Positions 17,313 through 26,985 are shown, counted from the first letter of the stretch. The stretch: DNA of 64,000 bases from Rufibacter immobilis (GCF_003721565.1 NZ_RJJE01000017.1:62001-126000); one strand, 5' to 3'. Notes: generated from the letters alone by a model not told the origin. Translations and numbers: made by a program.

Positions 17313-17350
17313 GCGTTTAGCGGCTCTTTTTCTGAAATCCTGCCTAAAAC
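17313..17350 (+). repeat. Asymmetric copy of the dispersed repeat beside the sdhB terminator
   Basis: Begins GCGTTTAGCGGCTCTTTTTC and ends CTGCCTAAAAC, abutting the sdhB terminator. The copy inside folK matches it at about 31 of 37 positions by hand alignment. Confidence 0.8.
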
Positions 17351-17387
17351 AAAAAGCCGAAGCCTTGGGTGAGGCTTCGGCTTTTTT
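17351..17387 (-). terminator. Terminator of the sdhCAB operon
   Basis: AAAAAGCCGAAGCC pairs with GGCTTCGGCTTTTTT around a short TTGGGTGA loop, 18 bases past the sdhB stop on the minus strand. A/T runs on both sides would allow action in both directions. Confidence 0.9.
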
Positions 17388-17404
17388 GAAGAGAGCTGCG
17401 GCGC

Positions 17405-18187
17405 TTACACGTTCTCAGACGTGAAAGAAGCACCAATGTACTCGCGGTTCAGCATCGCGATGTTCTCCAGGGAGATACCTACCGGGCATTCGGCGGCGCA
17501 GGAACCAATGTTGGTACAAGCCCCAAAACCTTCTTTGTCCATCTGGGCCACCATGTTCTCCACACGCGTTTTACGCTCCACTTGACCTTGCGGCAACATA
17601 GCCAGCTGAGATACTTTGGCAGAGGTGAATAGCATGGCAGAACCGTTCTTACACGCCGCCACGCAGGCACCGCACTGAATACAGGTGGCGGCATCAAACG
17701 CTTTGTCAGCGATTGGCTTAGGAATAGGAATCTCGTTGGCGTCTGGAACCCCACCGGTGTTCACAGAAATGTAACCACCCGCTTGTTGAATACGGTCTAA
17801 GGCTGAACGGTCTACGCAAAGGTCTTTCAGGATAGGGAACGGGCCGGCTCTCCAAGGCTCAATGGTGATGGTGTCACCGTCAGAGAACTTACGCATGTGC
17901 AGCTGGCAGGTGGTAGTACCACGCTCTGGGCCGTGCGCCCGTCCGTTAATGTAGAGACTGCACATTCCGCAGATACCTTCGCGGCAGTCATGGTCAAACG
18001 CGATAGGATCTACGCCGCTACGGAGCAGGTCTTCGTTCAGCACGTCCATCATCTCCAGGAAAGACATTTCCGGGGAGATATCTTTTACTTGATATGTTTC
18101 CAGTGTACCAGCCGCCTGGGAGTTCTTCTGTCTCCACACTCTCAGCGTCAGGTTCATTGGTTTGCTGTTAGGATTATTACCAGCCAT
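17405..18187 (-). CDS. sdhB: Succinate dehydrogenase/fumarate reductase iron-sulfur subunit
   Basis: A 260-residue iron-sulfur subunit that carries electrons from the SdhA flavin to the cytochrome b. Cysteines for the [2Fe-2S] cluster are in CREGICGMC (about residues 67-75) and the downstream TTCQLH. The [4Fe-4S] and [3Fe-4S] ligands are in [11 protein letters not shown] (about 167-177) and in the C-terminal [13 protein letters not shown] segment. Length is normal for the Bacteroidota class-B type enzyme. It is the last gene of sdhCAB, separated from sdhA by 112 bases holding an inverted repeat, and is followed by a strong terminator. Confidence 0.96.
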   Translation of the reverse strand: MAGNNPNSKPMNLTLRVWRQKNSQAAGTLETYQVKDISPEMSFLEMMDVLNEDLLRSGVDPIAFDHDCREGICGMCSLYINGRAHGPERGTTTCQLHMRKFSDGDTITIEPWRAGPFPILKDLCVDRSALDRIQQAGGYISVNTGGVPDANEIPIPKPIADKAFDAATCIQCGACVAACKNGSAMLFTSAKVSQLAMLPQGQVERKTRVENMVAQMDKEGFGACTNIGSCAAECPVGISLENIAMLNREYIGASFTSENV

Positions 18188-18203
18188 TTTCTTTCTAATT
18201 AAG

Positions 18204-18290
18204 AATTAAGAATCTGGAATTAGGAGTGGAGGAAAGGGATGGGCGCAGCGTTTGCTGATTTTACCCATTCATTCTCCACTCCTAATTCTT
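18204..18290. repeat. Inverted repeat between sdhA and sdhB
   Basis: A left arm GAATTAGGAGTGGAG at 18217-18231 pairs perfectly with CTCCACTCCTAATTC at 18274-18288 around a 42-base loop. Outside this the pairing continues with ATTAAGAAT and ATTCTTAAT, with a 5-base insertion in the left arm. It is unrelated to the GTTTAGGGGC family and could tune sdhB expression relative to sdhA or stabilise the message. It may be a copy of another dispersed repeat. Confidence 0.75.
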
Positions 18291-18299
18291 AATCATTCA

Positions 18300-20213
18300 T
18301 TATTTGTAGCTACGCTGCGTCAGTTTCACATTCTCAAACTTCAGCTCCTCTTTGTGCAGCACGGCGGGCTGGTTAGGACCAGTGTATTGCCAAGCGGCCA
18401 CATAGGTGTAGTTCTCATCATCACGGAGGGCTTCGTTCTCTGGGGTCTGGTATTCTTCCCGGAAGTGACCGCCGCAAGACTCGTTACGGTTCAAGGCATC
18501 ATCTACCATCAGTTCTCCCAGTTCCAGGAAGTCGGCCACGCGGCCCGCTTTCTCCAGGGTGATGTTCAGCTCCTCGTTCGTGCCTAGGATTTTTACATCA
18601 CTCCAGAACGCTTCGCGGAGTTTTCTGATCTCCTGCTTGGCGTACTGCAAGCCTTCGGCGTTACGGGCCATACCGCAGTAATCCCACATGATGTGGCCTA
18701 ATGCCTTGTGGAAATCATCTACGGTACGGCTTCCGTTGATGCTTAGAAGTTTGTCTACATCGGCGCGAACGGCGGCTTCGGCTTCTTTGAAAGCAGGGTG
18801 GCTGGTTTCAATGCGGGTAGTAGGGTTCTGCGCCAGGTAATCGCCAATGGTGTAAGGAATCACGAAATACCCGTCGGCCAAACCTTGCATGAGGGCAGAA
18901 GCTCCTAAGCGGTTGGCGCCGTGGTCTGAGAAATTACACTCACCAGTGGCATACAAGCCGGGCACGGTGGTCATGAGGTTATAGTCAACCCAAAGACCGC
19001 CCATGGTGTAGTGTACCGCCGGATAGATGCGCATGGGTTGCTCATACGGATTCTCGCCGGTGATCTTGGCGTACATGTCAAAGAGGTTGCCGTACTTCTG
19101 GCTGATTTTTTCTAAACCTTCGCGTTTGATGGCATCTGCGAAGTCAAGATAAACGGCCAGCTTGGTGGTTCCTACGCCGCGTCCTTCGTCGCAGGCCAGT
19201 TTGGCGTTACGCGAAGCCACGTCACGCGGCACCAAGTTCCCGAAGGATGGATATTTACGCTCCAGGAAGTAATCACGCTCGTCTTCCGGGATCTGACCCG
19301 GAGCACGGTTATCGCCTACGGCTTTAGGAACCCAAACGCGTCCATCGTTCCGAAGTGATTCAGACATCAGGGTCAGTTTAGACTGATAGCCGCCCGATAC
19401 CGGGATACAGGTAGGGTGAATCTGGGTGAAGCAAGGGTTGGCGAAGAACGCACCTTTCTTGTAGGCTCTCCAGGCCGCTGTGGCGTTGGACCCCATGGCA
19501 TTGGTAGAAAGGTAGAACACGTTGCCGTAACCACCGGTGGCCAGAATCACGGCATGGGCGCTATGTGATTCAATTTTACCAGTGATTAAGTGGCGCGTGA
19601 TGATACCGCGGGCTTTGCCGTCTACCATCACCAGGTCCAGCATCTCGGTACGTGGGTACATCTTCACTTTTCCGTAGGCAATCTGACGGTTAAGGGCAGA
19701 ATAGGCACCTAACAGCAGCTGCTGGCCCGTTTGGCCCCGGGCGTAGAAAGTACGGCTTACCTGCGCACCCCCGAAGGAACGGTTCGCCAGTAATCCGCCG
19801 TACTCCCGCGCGAAAGGAACCCCCTGCGCCACGCACTGGTCAATGATGTTCACGCTCACCTGGGCCAGACGGTATACGTTGGCTTCACGGGCGCGGTAGT
19901 CACCGCCTTTGATGGTGTCATAGAACAGGCGGTACACGCTGTCACCGTCGTTCTGGTAGTTCTTAGCGGCGTTGATACCCCCTTGCGCGGCAATAGAGTG
20001 GGCGCGGCGTGGGCTGTCCTGGTAGCAGAACGCCTTTACGTTGTAACCCAGCTCGGCTAAGGTGGCGGCGGCGGAAGCTCCGGCCAGACCGGTTCCCACC
20101 ACAATGATATCGTATTTACGTTTGTTCGCTGGGTTCACCAGCTTCACATTGAATTTATGCTTGTCCCATTTCTCGGCCAATGGCCCTTCGGGAATTTTTG
20201 AATCTAGAATCAT
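18300..20213 (-). CDS. sdhA: Succinate dehydrogenase/fumarate reductase flavoprotein subunit
   Basis: A 637-residue flavoprotein that interconverts succinate and fumarate at a covalent FAD. The FAD motif [20 protein letters not shown] is near residues 35-54, and [15 protein letters not shown] (about 68-82) includes the histidine that carries the flavin. The active-site region has THPTC-like HPTCIPVSG and [14 protein letters not shown] near the C-terminal half. The length and the insertion pattern match the Bacteroidota/epsilon-type (class B) enzymes. It sits between sdhC (10 bases upstream) and sdhB. It feeds electrons to menaquinone in these organisms, by family knowledge. Confidence 0.96.
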   Translation of the reverse strand: MILDSKIPEGPLAEKWDKHKFNVKLVNPANKRKYDIIVVGTGLAGASAAATLAELGYNVKAFCYQDSPRRAHSIAAQGGINAAKNYQNDGDSVYRLFYDTIKGGDYRAREANVYRLAQVSVNIIDQCVAQGVPFAREYGGLLANRSFGGAQVSRTFYARGQTGQQLLLGAYSALNRQIAYGKVKMYPRTEMLDLVMVDGKARGIITRHLITGKIESHSAHAVILATGGYGNVFYLSTNAMGSNATAAWRAYKKGAFFANPCFTQIHPTCIPVSGGYQSKLTLMSESLRNDGRVWVPKAVGDNRAPGQIPEDERDYFLERKYPSFGNLVPRDVASRNAKLACDEGRGVGTTKLAVYLDFADAIKREGLEKISQKYGNLFDMYAKITGENPYEQPMRIYPAVHYTMGGLWVDYNLMTTVPGLYATGECNFSDHGANRLGASALMQGLADGYFVIPYTIGDYLAQNPTTRIETSHPAFKEAEAAVRADVDKLLSINGSRTVDDFHKALGHIMWDYCGMARNAEGLQYAKQEIRKLREAFWSDVKILGTNEELNITLEKAGRVADFLELGELMVDDALNRNESCGGHFREEYQTPENEALRDDENYTYVAAWQYTGPNQPAVLHKEELKFENVKLTQRSYK

Positions 20214-20223
20214 AGCGTACTGC

Positions 20224-20916
20224 TTAGCTCAAAACAACGTCTTTGATGAAAAAGTAAAGGGGCATGGAGGCAAAACCGGCAGGCACCACAATAGAGAAGA
20301 AAGCCCCAAACTTTTGGATGGCAGGGGTATATTTCTTGTGGTTCAGGCCCAGCGTGTGGAACGCGCTGGAGAAACCGTGGTAGAGGTGATAGCCTAGGGC
20401 AATCTGGCCCAATACATAGATTAATACATACCACCACAGGTGGAAGGACTGCACCACCACAGAGTAAAGGTCGTCATAGTCCGTGCCTTCAATTGGAATC
20501 ATGTTAGGCTCCCCGAAGCGGGCTCTCCAGAAGAAGTTGTACAGGTGAATGATGAGGAACACCAAAATAACGGTTCCCAACAAACCCATATTGCGGGAAG
20601 ACCAGTTGCTGTTATCCTGCGGGCGGTTGTAGGCATACGCTACCGGACGCACACTTTTGTTGCGGCGGGTAAGCACCAAGGCTTCATAGATGTGAAACCC
20701 AAAACCCAACACCAATACAATCTCCATGGTGCGGATCAAAGGGTTGGTAGCCATGAAGTGGGAGTAGATGTTGAAGGAAGCTCCTCCATCACCTTTGAAC
20801 AACTGCAGGTTGCCCACCAGGTGCACCACTAAAAAAGAGCAGAGAAACAGACCAGTGACGGCCACCAGAAGTTTCCGGCCAATGCTACTGGAAAACGTTT
20901 TAGAAAACCAACTCAT
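20224..20916 (-). CDS. sdhC: Succinate dehydrogenase cytochrome b subunit
   Basis: A 230-residue integral membrane cytochrome b. It has five predicted membrane helices: [21 protein letters not shown] (about 14-34), [61 protein letters not shown] and [20 protein letters not shown]. Histidines in the first, second, third and fourth helices are candidates for binding two b haems, as in class-B enzymes with a single large anchor subunit. No separate sdhD is present, as expected for this class. It is the first gene of sdhCAB and has a promoter at 20970-21000. Confidence 0.94.
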   Translation of the reverse strand: MSWFSKTFSSSIGRKLLVAVTGLFLCSFLVVHLVGNLQLFKGDGGASFNIYSHFMATNPLIRTMEIVLVLGFGFHIYEALVLTRRNKSVRPVAYAYNRPQDNSNWSSRNMGLLGTVILVFLIIHLYNFFWRARFGEPNMIPIEGTDYDDLYSVVVQSFHLWWYVLIYVLGQIALGYHLYHGFSSAFHTLGLNHKKYTPAIQKFGAFFSIVVPAGFASMPLYFFIKDVVLS

Positions 20917-20969
20917 TTTGTTGTGTTAAGGTTGATAAATAGGTGTGTAAAGGTTTGGTAAAATCTTTT

Positions 20970-21000
20970 CAAAGGTACATGGCGCGGGTTTCTCAAGCAA
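20970..21000 (-). promoter_or_regulatory. Promoter of sdhCAB
   Basis: On the minus strand TTG (20998-21000) is followed after 20 bases by TACCTTTG (20970-20977), a good match to the Bacteroidota TTG-N17-23-TAnnTTTG promoter. The start site would lie near 20963, about 47 bases before the sdhC ATG. Confidence 0.65.
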
Positions 21001-21070
21001 TTGAACTTTCTATTTTGAATAAATCTAAATTGAAAGCCTGCTGTGGGTTATCGCTTTGAGTTATTTTCTT

Positions 21071-21107
21071 GTTTTGGCCCTCTTTTTGAAAAAATAGCCC
21101 CTAAACA
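21071..21107. repeat. Degenerate copy of the dispersed repeat
   Basis: GTTTTGGCCCTCTTTTTG on the left and ATAGCCCCTAAAC on the right. The right arm is well conserved and the left arm is degenerate. It lies in the sdhC upstream region. Confidence 0.7.
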
Positions 21108-21231
21108 GGAAATGGGTAGCTATCCTTACAACAGTGGCACCGGGAATTCGTTATAGCCATACATTCGGCTAAATATACCTATGGTACAATGCTTTTGTTG
21201 TAATTGTACAGGTGAAAGTCACGGATTCTGT

Positions 21232-21239
21232 TAAATTTG
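21232..21239 (+). promoter_or_regulatory. -7 box of the type B sorting-domain gene
   Basis: TAAATTTG matches TAnnTTTG. A TTG lies at 21204-21206, 25 bases upstream, slightly far for the -33 element. If used, transcription starts near 21246, which excludes the upstream ATG at 21237 and supports the start codon at 21264. Confidence 0.5.
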
Positions 21240-21263
21240 TTCTTGCATGCAAAACGCTACCCT

Positions 21264-24011
21264 ATGCCTCTAGTTTTACAGAAAGTAAGAGCCTTGCTGT
21301 TTGTGCTGTGTGGGCTGATCCTATCCATCGTTTTCTTTTCCAAAGAAGCACAGGCCACGCACTTGCGGGCGGGCAACATCTACGCCGTGGCTGATACCAC
21401 GGCCAATCCGGTGCCGGGGCGCTTCTTCTTCACCCTCATCACCTTCAGCGTGGCCCCGCCTCCCTTTGAGGACCTGAAAGCCACCCTCTACTTCGGGGAC
21501 TGCACCAAACTGGAGGTGGACCGTGAGTCCAGAACCCTGCTCAACAACGGGCAGAACAACACGTTTGTGAACGTCTACCGCTTCGAGCACATCTACGGGC
21601 CGGGCACCTACACGGCCACCTTCGTGGGGGAGAACCGCAACGGGGGCATCGTGAACATCTCCTCCTCCGTGACGCAGACCTTCTTCCTGCAGACCACCGT
21701 CACCGTGGACCCGCTGCTGCTTAGGAACCGCTCGCCGCGCATGCAGTACCCGCCCGTGGACGTGGCCGTGCGGGGGCAGGTGTTCGTGCACAACCCCGCC
21801 GCCTTTGACCCCGACGGAGACAGCCTGGCCTTCAAGTTGCTGGAGCCCCGCATCTTCGACCGGTTCGACGCCTGCGGCAACCCGCTGGGCAAGGTGGCGC
21901 CTGGCTACCAAGGGCTGGAGAACTACCTGAGCGGCCAGCCCATTTCCGGCCGCCCCGCCGGCCTCACCCTGGACGTGCGCAGCGGCCAACTGACGTGGAA
22001 CAACCCCGGCAGGCTGGGCGAGTTCAACATCGCCTTCGTGGTGGAGGAGTGGCGCGGTGGGAGGCTCATCGGGCGTGTCATCCGGGACATGCAGATCTTC
22101 GTGCGGGAGGACCCCAACCGCCCGCCGGTCATCACCGTGCCCCGTGATACCTGTGTGGTGGCGGGTACTTTGTTAAGAGACACTATCACGGTGACAGATC
22201 CAGACCGGCACCCGGTTATATTTACGGCTCTGGGCAGTATGCTTCCGCCCAACTCCAATAGAGCAAGCTTTGTGCTGCGCAATGACACCACCGGTATTTT
22301 CTCTTGGCAAACCACTTGCCAGGATGTGCGCCTGGAACCATACCAAGTGGTGTTCCGGGCGGAAGACCAGCCTCCTACGGGCATCAAACTGGTAGATTTG
22401 CAACCATGGCGAATTACCGTGGTTGGTCCGCCACCCGTGCTGTTAACAGCTGTGCCGCAGTCTAGTAGCAGCATTAGGCTCAATTGGGAAAACTACACCT
22501 GTCCCAATGCCACCAGAATGTACATCTACCGTAAAATAGGCCCATCAGACTTTGTTCCCGAGGCCTGTGAGACAGGAATACCGGCCTCTGCGGGATATGT
22601 ATTGGTGGGGCAGGTGAGTGCAGGGGTAACAACGTTTCTGGACAATAATAACGGTAGGGGCTTAGAGCGAAATCGTACCTATTGTTACCGGATCTATGCT
22701 GAATTTCCGCAGCCGGGCGGAGGGAAAAGCATTGCCTCTAATGAACTGTGCGCTACCCTAGAATCTATCTCTATCACCAAAGTGAGTGTTACGGAAACCA
22801 ATGCTGCTACTGGTAAAATACGAGTAGAGTGGAGCAAACCCAGAACTGCTGTACTGGCAGAGTATACCGCCCCCTTCCTGTACCGCTTGTTACGTGCTGA
22901 AGGACAGAACAGAGGTGCCGGGGCTAATTTTGTGCCGGTAACCGGGTATAACTTCAGGAGCCTCAACGATACTGTCTTCACAGACAATAACCTCAACACC
23001 CAGGATACCTCTTTCACCTACCGGGTGGAGTTCTATCATTCCGGTACCACTGGTTCACCTACAGTGTTGGTAGATTCCTCTTCGGCTTCCAGTGTCCGCT
23101 TGAACGGGCGGGCCAACGGACCGACTATGGAACTGAACTGGACGTATAATGTGCCTTGGAACAACGCTAGCACCACCGCAGATCCGCGCTACCATATTAT
23201 TTGGGTAGACTCCACCGGAAACAGAGACTTTATTAAACTAGATAGCGTGTTGGCTACCGCTACATCGGGCACGTTCAGCAGAAGAATTCCGCTTACCGCC
23301 GGAAAGCAGTATTGCGTGTATGTGCAGACCGAAGGAACTTTCGATAATCCTTTTCTGCCGGACCCAATCCTGAATAACAGCCAGGAACTCTGCCTCACCC
23401 GGTTATGTGTGCCGGTACTGGAAATAGACCGCCTGCCATGTGATGAGACCTTTGTTCCTAACCCGCCGTTCTTTAACCGGTTGCGGTGGTCTATCCCGCC
23501 CGGCTGTGACCCAAGCGCCATTGATTTCTACACCTTATATTATAGAGAGACAGATGACGGCACATTTGTGAAAATTGGTACGGTAGACAATACCGGCCTA
23601 GCCACGTATGAGTTCATTCACCAGGGCTTGGCCTCCTATGCCGGGTGCTACCTGGTTACCGCCACAGACTTTGCCGGGATGGAAGGGGAGCAGAGCAACA
23701 TTGTCTGCAATGAGAACTGTATTGTTTTCTCCCTGCCTAACATCATCACTCCTAACAGTGACGGCAAGAATGATGTCTTCACGCCAAAACAAGGAGCAAC
23801 GTTCATCAAGAGAGCTACTTTAAGGGTGTTCAACCGTTGGGGAAACAAGGTGTATGAAAGCAGCAGTGAGCCTGGCCTTAACTGGGCTGGGGTAGACAAT
23901 AACGGCAAAGCGCTGTCAGAAGCGACGTATTTCTACCAAGTGGAAGTTGAGTTCTACGGCCGTACTCCAGATATCAGAACCTTCAAAGGCTGGGTAGAGA
24001 TTGTCCGGTAA
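21264..24011 (+). CDS. Large secreted protein with type B T9SS (CHU_C) sorting domain
   Basis: Starting at 21264 gives about 915 residues. A signal peptide (VRALLFVLCGLILSIVFFSK, cleaved near EAQA) is followed by a part with PxxDVAVRGQVFVHNPAAFDPD-type stretches resembling cadherin/Ig-like folds. Then come several fibronectin-III-like units (for example SSSSIRLNWENYTCPNATRMYIYR, TGKIRVEWSKPRT, TMELNWTYNVPW). The C-terminus, SLPNIITPNSDGKNDVFTP to FKGWVEIVR, is the gliding-motility-associated C-terminal domain that directs export and surface attachment by the type IX secretion system. The function of the body is unknown; adhesion is plausible. Codon use changes sharply inside the gene: the 5' third is much more GC-rich than the rest. 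Confidence 0.88.
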   Translation: MPLVLQKVRALLFVLCGLILSIVFFSKEAQATHLRAGNIYAVADTTANPVPGRFFFTLITFSVAPPPFEDLKATLYFGDCTKLEVDRESRTLLNNGQNNTFVNVYRFEHIYGPGTYTATFVGENRNGGIVNISSSVTQTFFLQTTVTVDPLLLRNRSPRMQYPPVDVAVRGQVFVHNPAAFDPDGDSLAFKLLEPRIFDRFDACGNPLGKVAPGYQGLENYLSGQPISGRPAGLTLDVRSGQLTWNNPGRLGEFNIAFVVEEWRGGRLIGRVIRDMQIFVREDPNRPPVITVPRDTCVVAGTLLRDTITVTDPDRHPVIFTALGSMLPPNSNRASFVLRNDTTGIFSWQTTCQDVRLEPYQVVFRAEDQPPTGIKLVDLQPWRITVVGPPPVLLTAVPQSSSSIRLNWENYTCPNATRMYIYRKIGPSDFVPEACETGIPASAGYVLVGQVSAGVTTFLDNNNGRGLERNRTYCYRIYAEFPQPGGGKSIASNELCATLESISITKVSVTETNAATGKIRVEWSKPRTAVLAEYTAPFLYRLLRAEGQNRGAGANFVPVTGYNFRSLNDTVFTDNNLNTQDTSFTYRVEFYHSGTTGSPTVLVDSSSASSVRLNGRANGPTMELNWTYNVPWNNASTTADPRYHIIWVDSTGNRDFIKLDSVLATATSGTFSRRIPLTAGKQYCVYVQTEGTFDNPFLPDPILNNSQELCLTRLCVPVLEIDRLPCDETFVPNPPFFNRLRWSIPPGCDPSAIDFYTLYYRETDDGTFVKIGTVDNTGLATYEFIHQGLASYAGCYLVTATDFAGMEGEQSNIVCNENCIVFSLPNIITPNSDGKNDVFTPKQGATFIKRATLRVFNRWGNKVYESSSEPGLNWAGVDNNGKALSEATYFYQVEVEFYGRTPDIRTFKGWVEIVR

Positions 24012-24045
24012 AGACCGTAAATCAACTTAATTTAATCTTGTAAGC

Positions 24046-24080
24046 ATGGTGCCTGTTCTAAGAGAATGGGCACCATTTTT
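24046..24080 (+). terminator. Terminator of the type B sorting-domain gene
   Basis: ATGGTGCC at 24046-24053 pairs with GGCACCAT at 24069-24076 over a 15-base loop, followed by a T-run. It lies 35 bases after the stop codon at 24011. Confidence 0.85.
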
Positions 24081-24081
24081 A

Positions 24082-24089
24082 TATATTTG
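24082..24089 (+). promoter_or_regulatory. Possible -7 box of fabD
   Basis: TATATTTG matches TAnnTTTG just after the upstream terminator; no good -33 element is seen. The resulting leader of about 75 bases would contain the whole palindrome at 24114-24153. Confidence 0.4.
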
Positions 24090-24113
24090 TCACCGTTTTA
24101 TTTTTTATCAAAT

Positions 24114-24153
24114 CCGTTTAGGGCCTGTTTTTAGAAAAAGAGCCCCTAAACAG
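24114..24153. repeat. GTTTAGGGGC palindrome in the fabD leader
   Basis: Arms CCGTTTAGGGCCTG and GAGCCCCTAAACAG around TTTTTAGAAAAA. It ends 15 bases before the fabD ATG, so in RNA the hairpin would stand directly upstream of the ribosome-binding region. Confidence 0.85.
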
Positions 24154-24168
24154 AAACCCACGAAACGC

Positions 24169-25044
24169 ATGAAAGCATATATTTTCCCCGGACAGGGTTC
24201 TCAGTTTGTAGGCATGGGCAAAGACCTGTATGAGCAGCACCAGGTAGCCAAAGATCTGTTTGAGCAAGCCAATGAGATTCTTGGTTTCCGCATCACTGAC
24301 ATCATGTTCAACGGAACAGAAGAAGAGCTGAAGCAGACCAAAGTAACCCAACCCGCCATCTTCCTGCATTCTGTAATCCAGGCGGCGGTGGCCCAGGACT
24401 TTGCCCCAGAAATGGTAGCCGGCCACTCCTTGGGTGAGTTTTCGGCCTTAGTGGCCAATAAAGTGCTTTCCTTTGAAGATGCCCTGCGTCTGGTGTCTAA
24501 GCGCGCGTTGGCCATGCAGGCGGCTTGTGAAGAGCAGCCCTCTACTATGGCGGCTATCTTAGGCCTGGAAGATGAGAAAGTGGAGCAAATCTGCGCCGGT
24601 ATAGACGACGTGGTGGTGGCCGCCAATTACAACTGCCCGGGCCAGTTGGTTATTTCTGGCTCAGTACCTGGGGTAGAGGCTGCCTGTGAGCAAATGAAAG
24701 CGGCCGGGGCCAAACGGGCCTTATTGTTACCCGTAGGTGGCGCTTTCCATTCGCCGCTCATGAAATCTGCGGAGGCGGAGTTGGAGGCAGCTATCAGACA
24801 AACAGAGTTTAAACAAGGCATCTGCCCTATCTACCAAAACGTAGATGCCCAGGCGCACACAGAGCCTAGTGAGATTCAGCAGAATTTAATCAAACAACTT
24901 ACCGCTCCCGTACGTTGGACCCAGTCTGTGCAACAAATGATCGCAGATGGCGCTACACTGTTTGTAGAATGCGGCCCGGGCAAAGTATTGCAGGGGCTGG
25001 TGAAGAAGATAGACAAGTCAGCTGAAGTGGCGCAGGTAAGCTAA
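24169..25044 (+). CDS. fabD: Malonyl-CoA:ACP S-malonyltransferase
   Basis: A 291-residue transferase that loads malonyl groups onto acyl carrier protein for fatty acid synthesis. The frame is open to 24046, but MKAYIFPGQGSQFVGMG at 24169 is the canonical FabD N-terminus. The nucleophile elbow GHSLGEFSALV places Ser87, the histidine lies in GGAFHSPLM near residue 200, and CGPGKVLQGL is near the C-terminus. The length is normal. It stands alone here, not in a fab cluster, and a palindrome sits in its leader. Confidence 0.96.
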   Translation: MKAYIFPGQGSQFVGMGKDLYEQHQVAKDLFEQANEILGFRITDIMFNGTEEELKQTKVTQPAIFLHSVIQAAVAQDFAPEMVAGHSLGEFSALVANKVLSFEDALRLVSKRALAMQAACEEQPSTMAAILGLEDEKVEQICAGIDDVVVAANYNCPGQLVISGSVPGVEAACEQMKAAGAKRALLLPVGGAFHSPLMKSAEAELEAAIRQTEFKQGICPIYQNVDAQAHTEPSEIQQNLIKQLTAPVRWTQSVQQMIADGATLFVECGPGKVLQGLVKKIDKSAEVAQVS

Positions 25045-25077
25045 AAGACAACAATTTAGGAATTTAATTCTTTGAAG

Positions 25078-26985
25078 ATGGGGCACATGCAGCAGTTGGT
25101 GAGGCAGAAGATGCCAAAGCAGCTTGTCTTTGGAATAGACATTTGCCTGTGTGCCCTCTCTTTTTTGGTGGCGTATCTGCTCCGGTTCAACTTTGACCTG
25201 AGGAAATACACGGAGCTCTCCGTGGCCCAGATGCTCCCTATTGTGCTAGGCGTGCGGGCAGTGGCCTTTTATTACACCAGAACTTACGCAGGAATTCTTC
25301 GCTATACCAGCTTGGATGACCTGCGTAAGCTTTTTATAGCGCTCTCAAGTAGCTCCTTTCTTTTGGTGGCCGCCCAATTGGTAAACAATAAGATTCTGGG
25401 CAACCAGAACTTCATTCCCATCTCGGTATTGCTCATTGATTACCTCATCAGCATGCTGGCCCTGTCTCTCATGCGTGTTTGGGCCAAGATTGTACACTAT
25501 GAATGGAGCCATACCAGCACCCAGAAGGTGAATGTAGCCATCTTCGGGGCCGGCGAGGTGGGGCATATTACCCTCAGGACCCTGCAGCAGGACATGGGCA
25601 CCTATTACCGCTTTGTCTCCTTCCTGGACGATGATGCCCAAAAGGAGAATCTACTCATCAACGGCGTGCCTATAAGGAGGCCGGTGGAGGATTTGGTGGA
25701 GCAGCTTACTTCCTTGCAGATAGATTTGCTCATAGTGGCGGTGCAACAGCTTCCTATTGCCAGAAAACGGCAGTTGGTGGAAGCCTGTCTCAATGCTGGG
25801 GTACAGGTCTTGGTGGTGCCGCCGGTGTACAAATGGATCAACGGGGAACTAAGTTTTAAGCAGATCAGGGAAGTGCGCATTGAAGATGTGCTGGATCGGC
25901 CGGCGGCCGAAATAGACTCACCCCTGCTGCACAAGGAACTGCAAAACCGCGTCGTTCTGGTGACTGGGGCGGCCGGTTCCATTGGCAGTGAGTTGGTGCG
26001 GCAACTGATCAAATTCAAACCTAAGCAGCTGATTCTGCTGGACCAAGCCGAGTCTTCACTCTACGACCTGGAACTGGAACTGACGGAGCTGTACGTGAAG
26101 CTTCACTTTGAGGTAGTGCTGGGCGATATCTGCAACAAACCCAGAATGGAGGCTGTGTACCAGACGTTTCGGCCTGAGGTGGTATTCCATTGCGCCGCTT
26201 ACAAGCACGTGCCTGTGATGGAGGAAAACCCCACGGAGTCATTGAGTACCAATATTCTGGGCACCAAGGTGCTGGCAGATCTGGCCGTGAAGTACCAGAC
26301 CCAGAAGTTTGTGTTGCTGTCTACAGACAAGGCCGTGAACCCTACCAGCGTGATGGGGGCATCCAAGCGCCTGTGCGAAATGTACGTGCAGGCCATGCAC
26401 CACTACCTCCGCGACACCGGCAGCAAACGCACCCGCTTCATCACCACCCGGTTTGGGAACGTGTTGGGCAGCACCGGTTCTGTGATTCCGCGGTTCAGGA
26501 AACAGATAGAGGAGGGAGGGCCGCTTACGGTAACCCATCCAGACATTTCGCGGTTCTTTATGTCCATCAGGGAGGCCTGCCAATTGGTGCTGGAAGCAGC
26601 GGCCATGGGCAACGGCGGCGAGATCTACATCTTTGACATGGGTGATTCCATCAAGATTGTGGATCTGGCTAAAAAGATGATTAAACTCTCGGGTTTAACC
26701 TTGGGCAAAGACATCCAGCTGGTATATACCGGCTTGCGGCCCGGCGAGAAGCTGGAAGAGGAGCTGTTCCACGAAAATGAGTTTGTGCAGTCCACAGACC
26801 ATCCTAAGATAAGGTTAGCCAACCACCCCATCCCCAACAGTGAGAAAGTGATTCAGGAGATTCAGGTACTGATTGATTTGTTCTCCTCACAGAACAACGT
26901 GGCGGTGATCAAGAAGATGAAGCAGCTGGTGCCGGAGTACGTGAGCCAAAACTCGGTGTATCAGAAGTTTGATGTGCGGAAGTGA
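25078..26985 (+). CDS. CapD/FlaA1-like nucleoside-diphosphate sugar epimerase/dehydratase
   Basis: From the ATG at 25078 the protein has about 635 residues. The N-terminal 140 residues form four membrane helices (for example FGIDICLCALSFLVAYLLRF and ISVLLIDYLISMLALSLMRVW). A CoA-binding-like Rossmann domain (VAIFGAGEVGHITLR, about 152-166) follows. The catalytic short-chain dehydrogenase domain has VLVTGAAGSIGSELVRQ (about 294-310) and then FHCAAYKHVPVMEENP and STDKAVNPTSVMGASKR in place of the usual YxxxK. This is the membrane-bound WbpM/CapD class of UDP-GlcNAc 4,6-dehydratases that start surface-polysaccharide sugar synthesis. The exact sugar is not determined. There is no glycosyltransferase cluster beside it. 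Confidence 0.92.
   Translation: MGHMQQLVRQKMPKQLVFGIDICLCALSFLVAYLLRFNFDLRKYTELSVAQMLPIVLGVRAVAFYYTRTYAGILRYTSLDDLRKLFIALSSSSFLLVAAQLVNNKILGNQNFIPISVLLIDYLISMLALSLMRVWAKIVHYEWSHTSTQKVNVAIFGAGEVGHITLRTLQQDMGTYYRFVSFLDDDAQKENLLINGVPIRRPVEDLVEQLTSLQIDLLIVAVQQLPIARKRQLVEACLNAGVQVLVVPPVYKWINGELSFKQIREVRIEDVLDRPAAEIDSPLLHKELQNRVVLVTGAAGSIGSELVRQLIKFKPKQLILLDQAESSLYDLELELTELYVKLHFEVVLGDICNKPRMEAVYQTFRPEVVFHCAAYKHVPVMEENPTESLSTNILGTKVLADLAVKYQTQKFVLLSTDKAVNPTSVMGASKRLCEMYVQAMHHYLRDTGSKRTRFITTRFGNVLGSTGSVIPRFRKQIEEGGPLTVTHPDISRFFMSIREACQLVLEAAAMGNGGEIYIFDMGDSIKIVDLAKKMIKLSGLTLGKDIQLVYTGLRPGEKLEEELFHENEFVQSTDHPKIRLANHPIPNSEKVIQEIQVLIDLFSSQNNVAVIKKMKQLVPEYVSQNSVYQKFDVRK

Larger units (their letters stand above)
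20917..21263. other. Divergent intergenic region between sdhC and the type B sorting-domain gene
   Basis: This 347-base gap holds the sdhC promoter (minus), one asymmetric repeat copy (21071-21107) and a -7 box for the rightward gene. No coding sequence is apparent. Confidence 0.6.
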
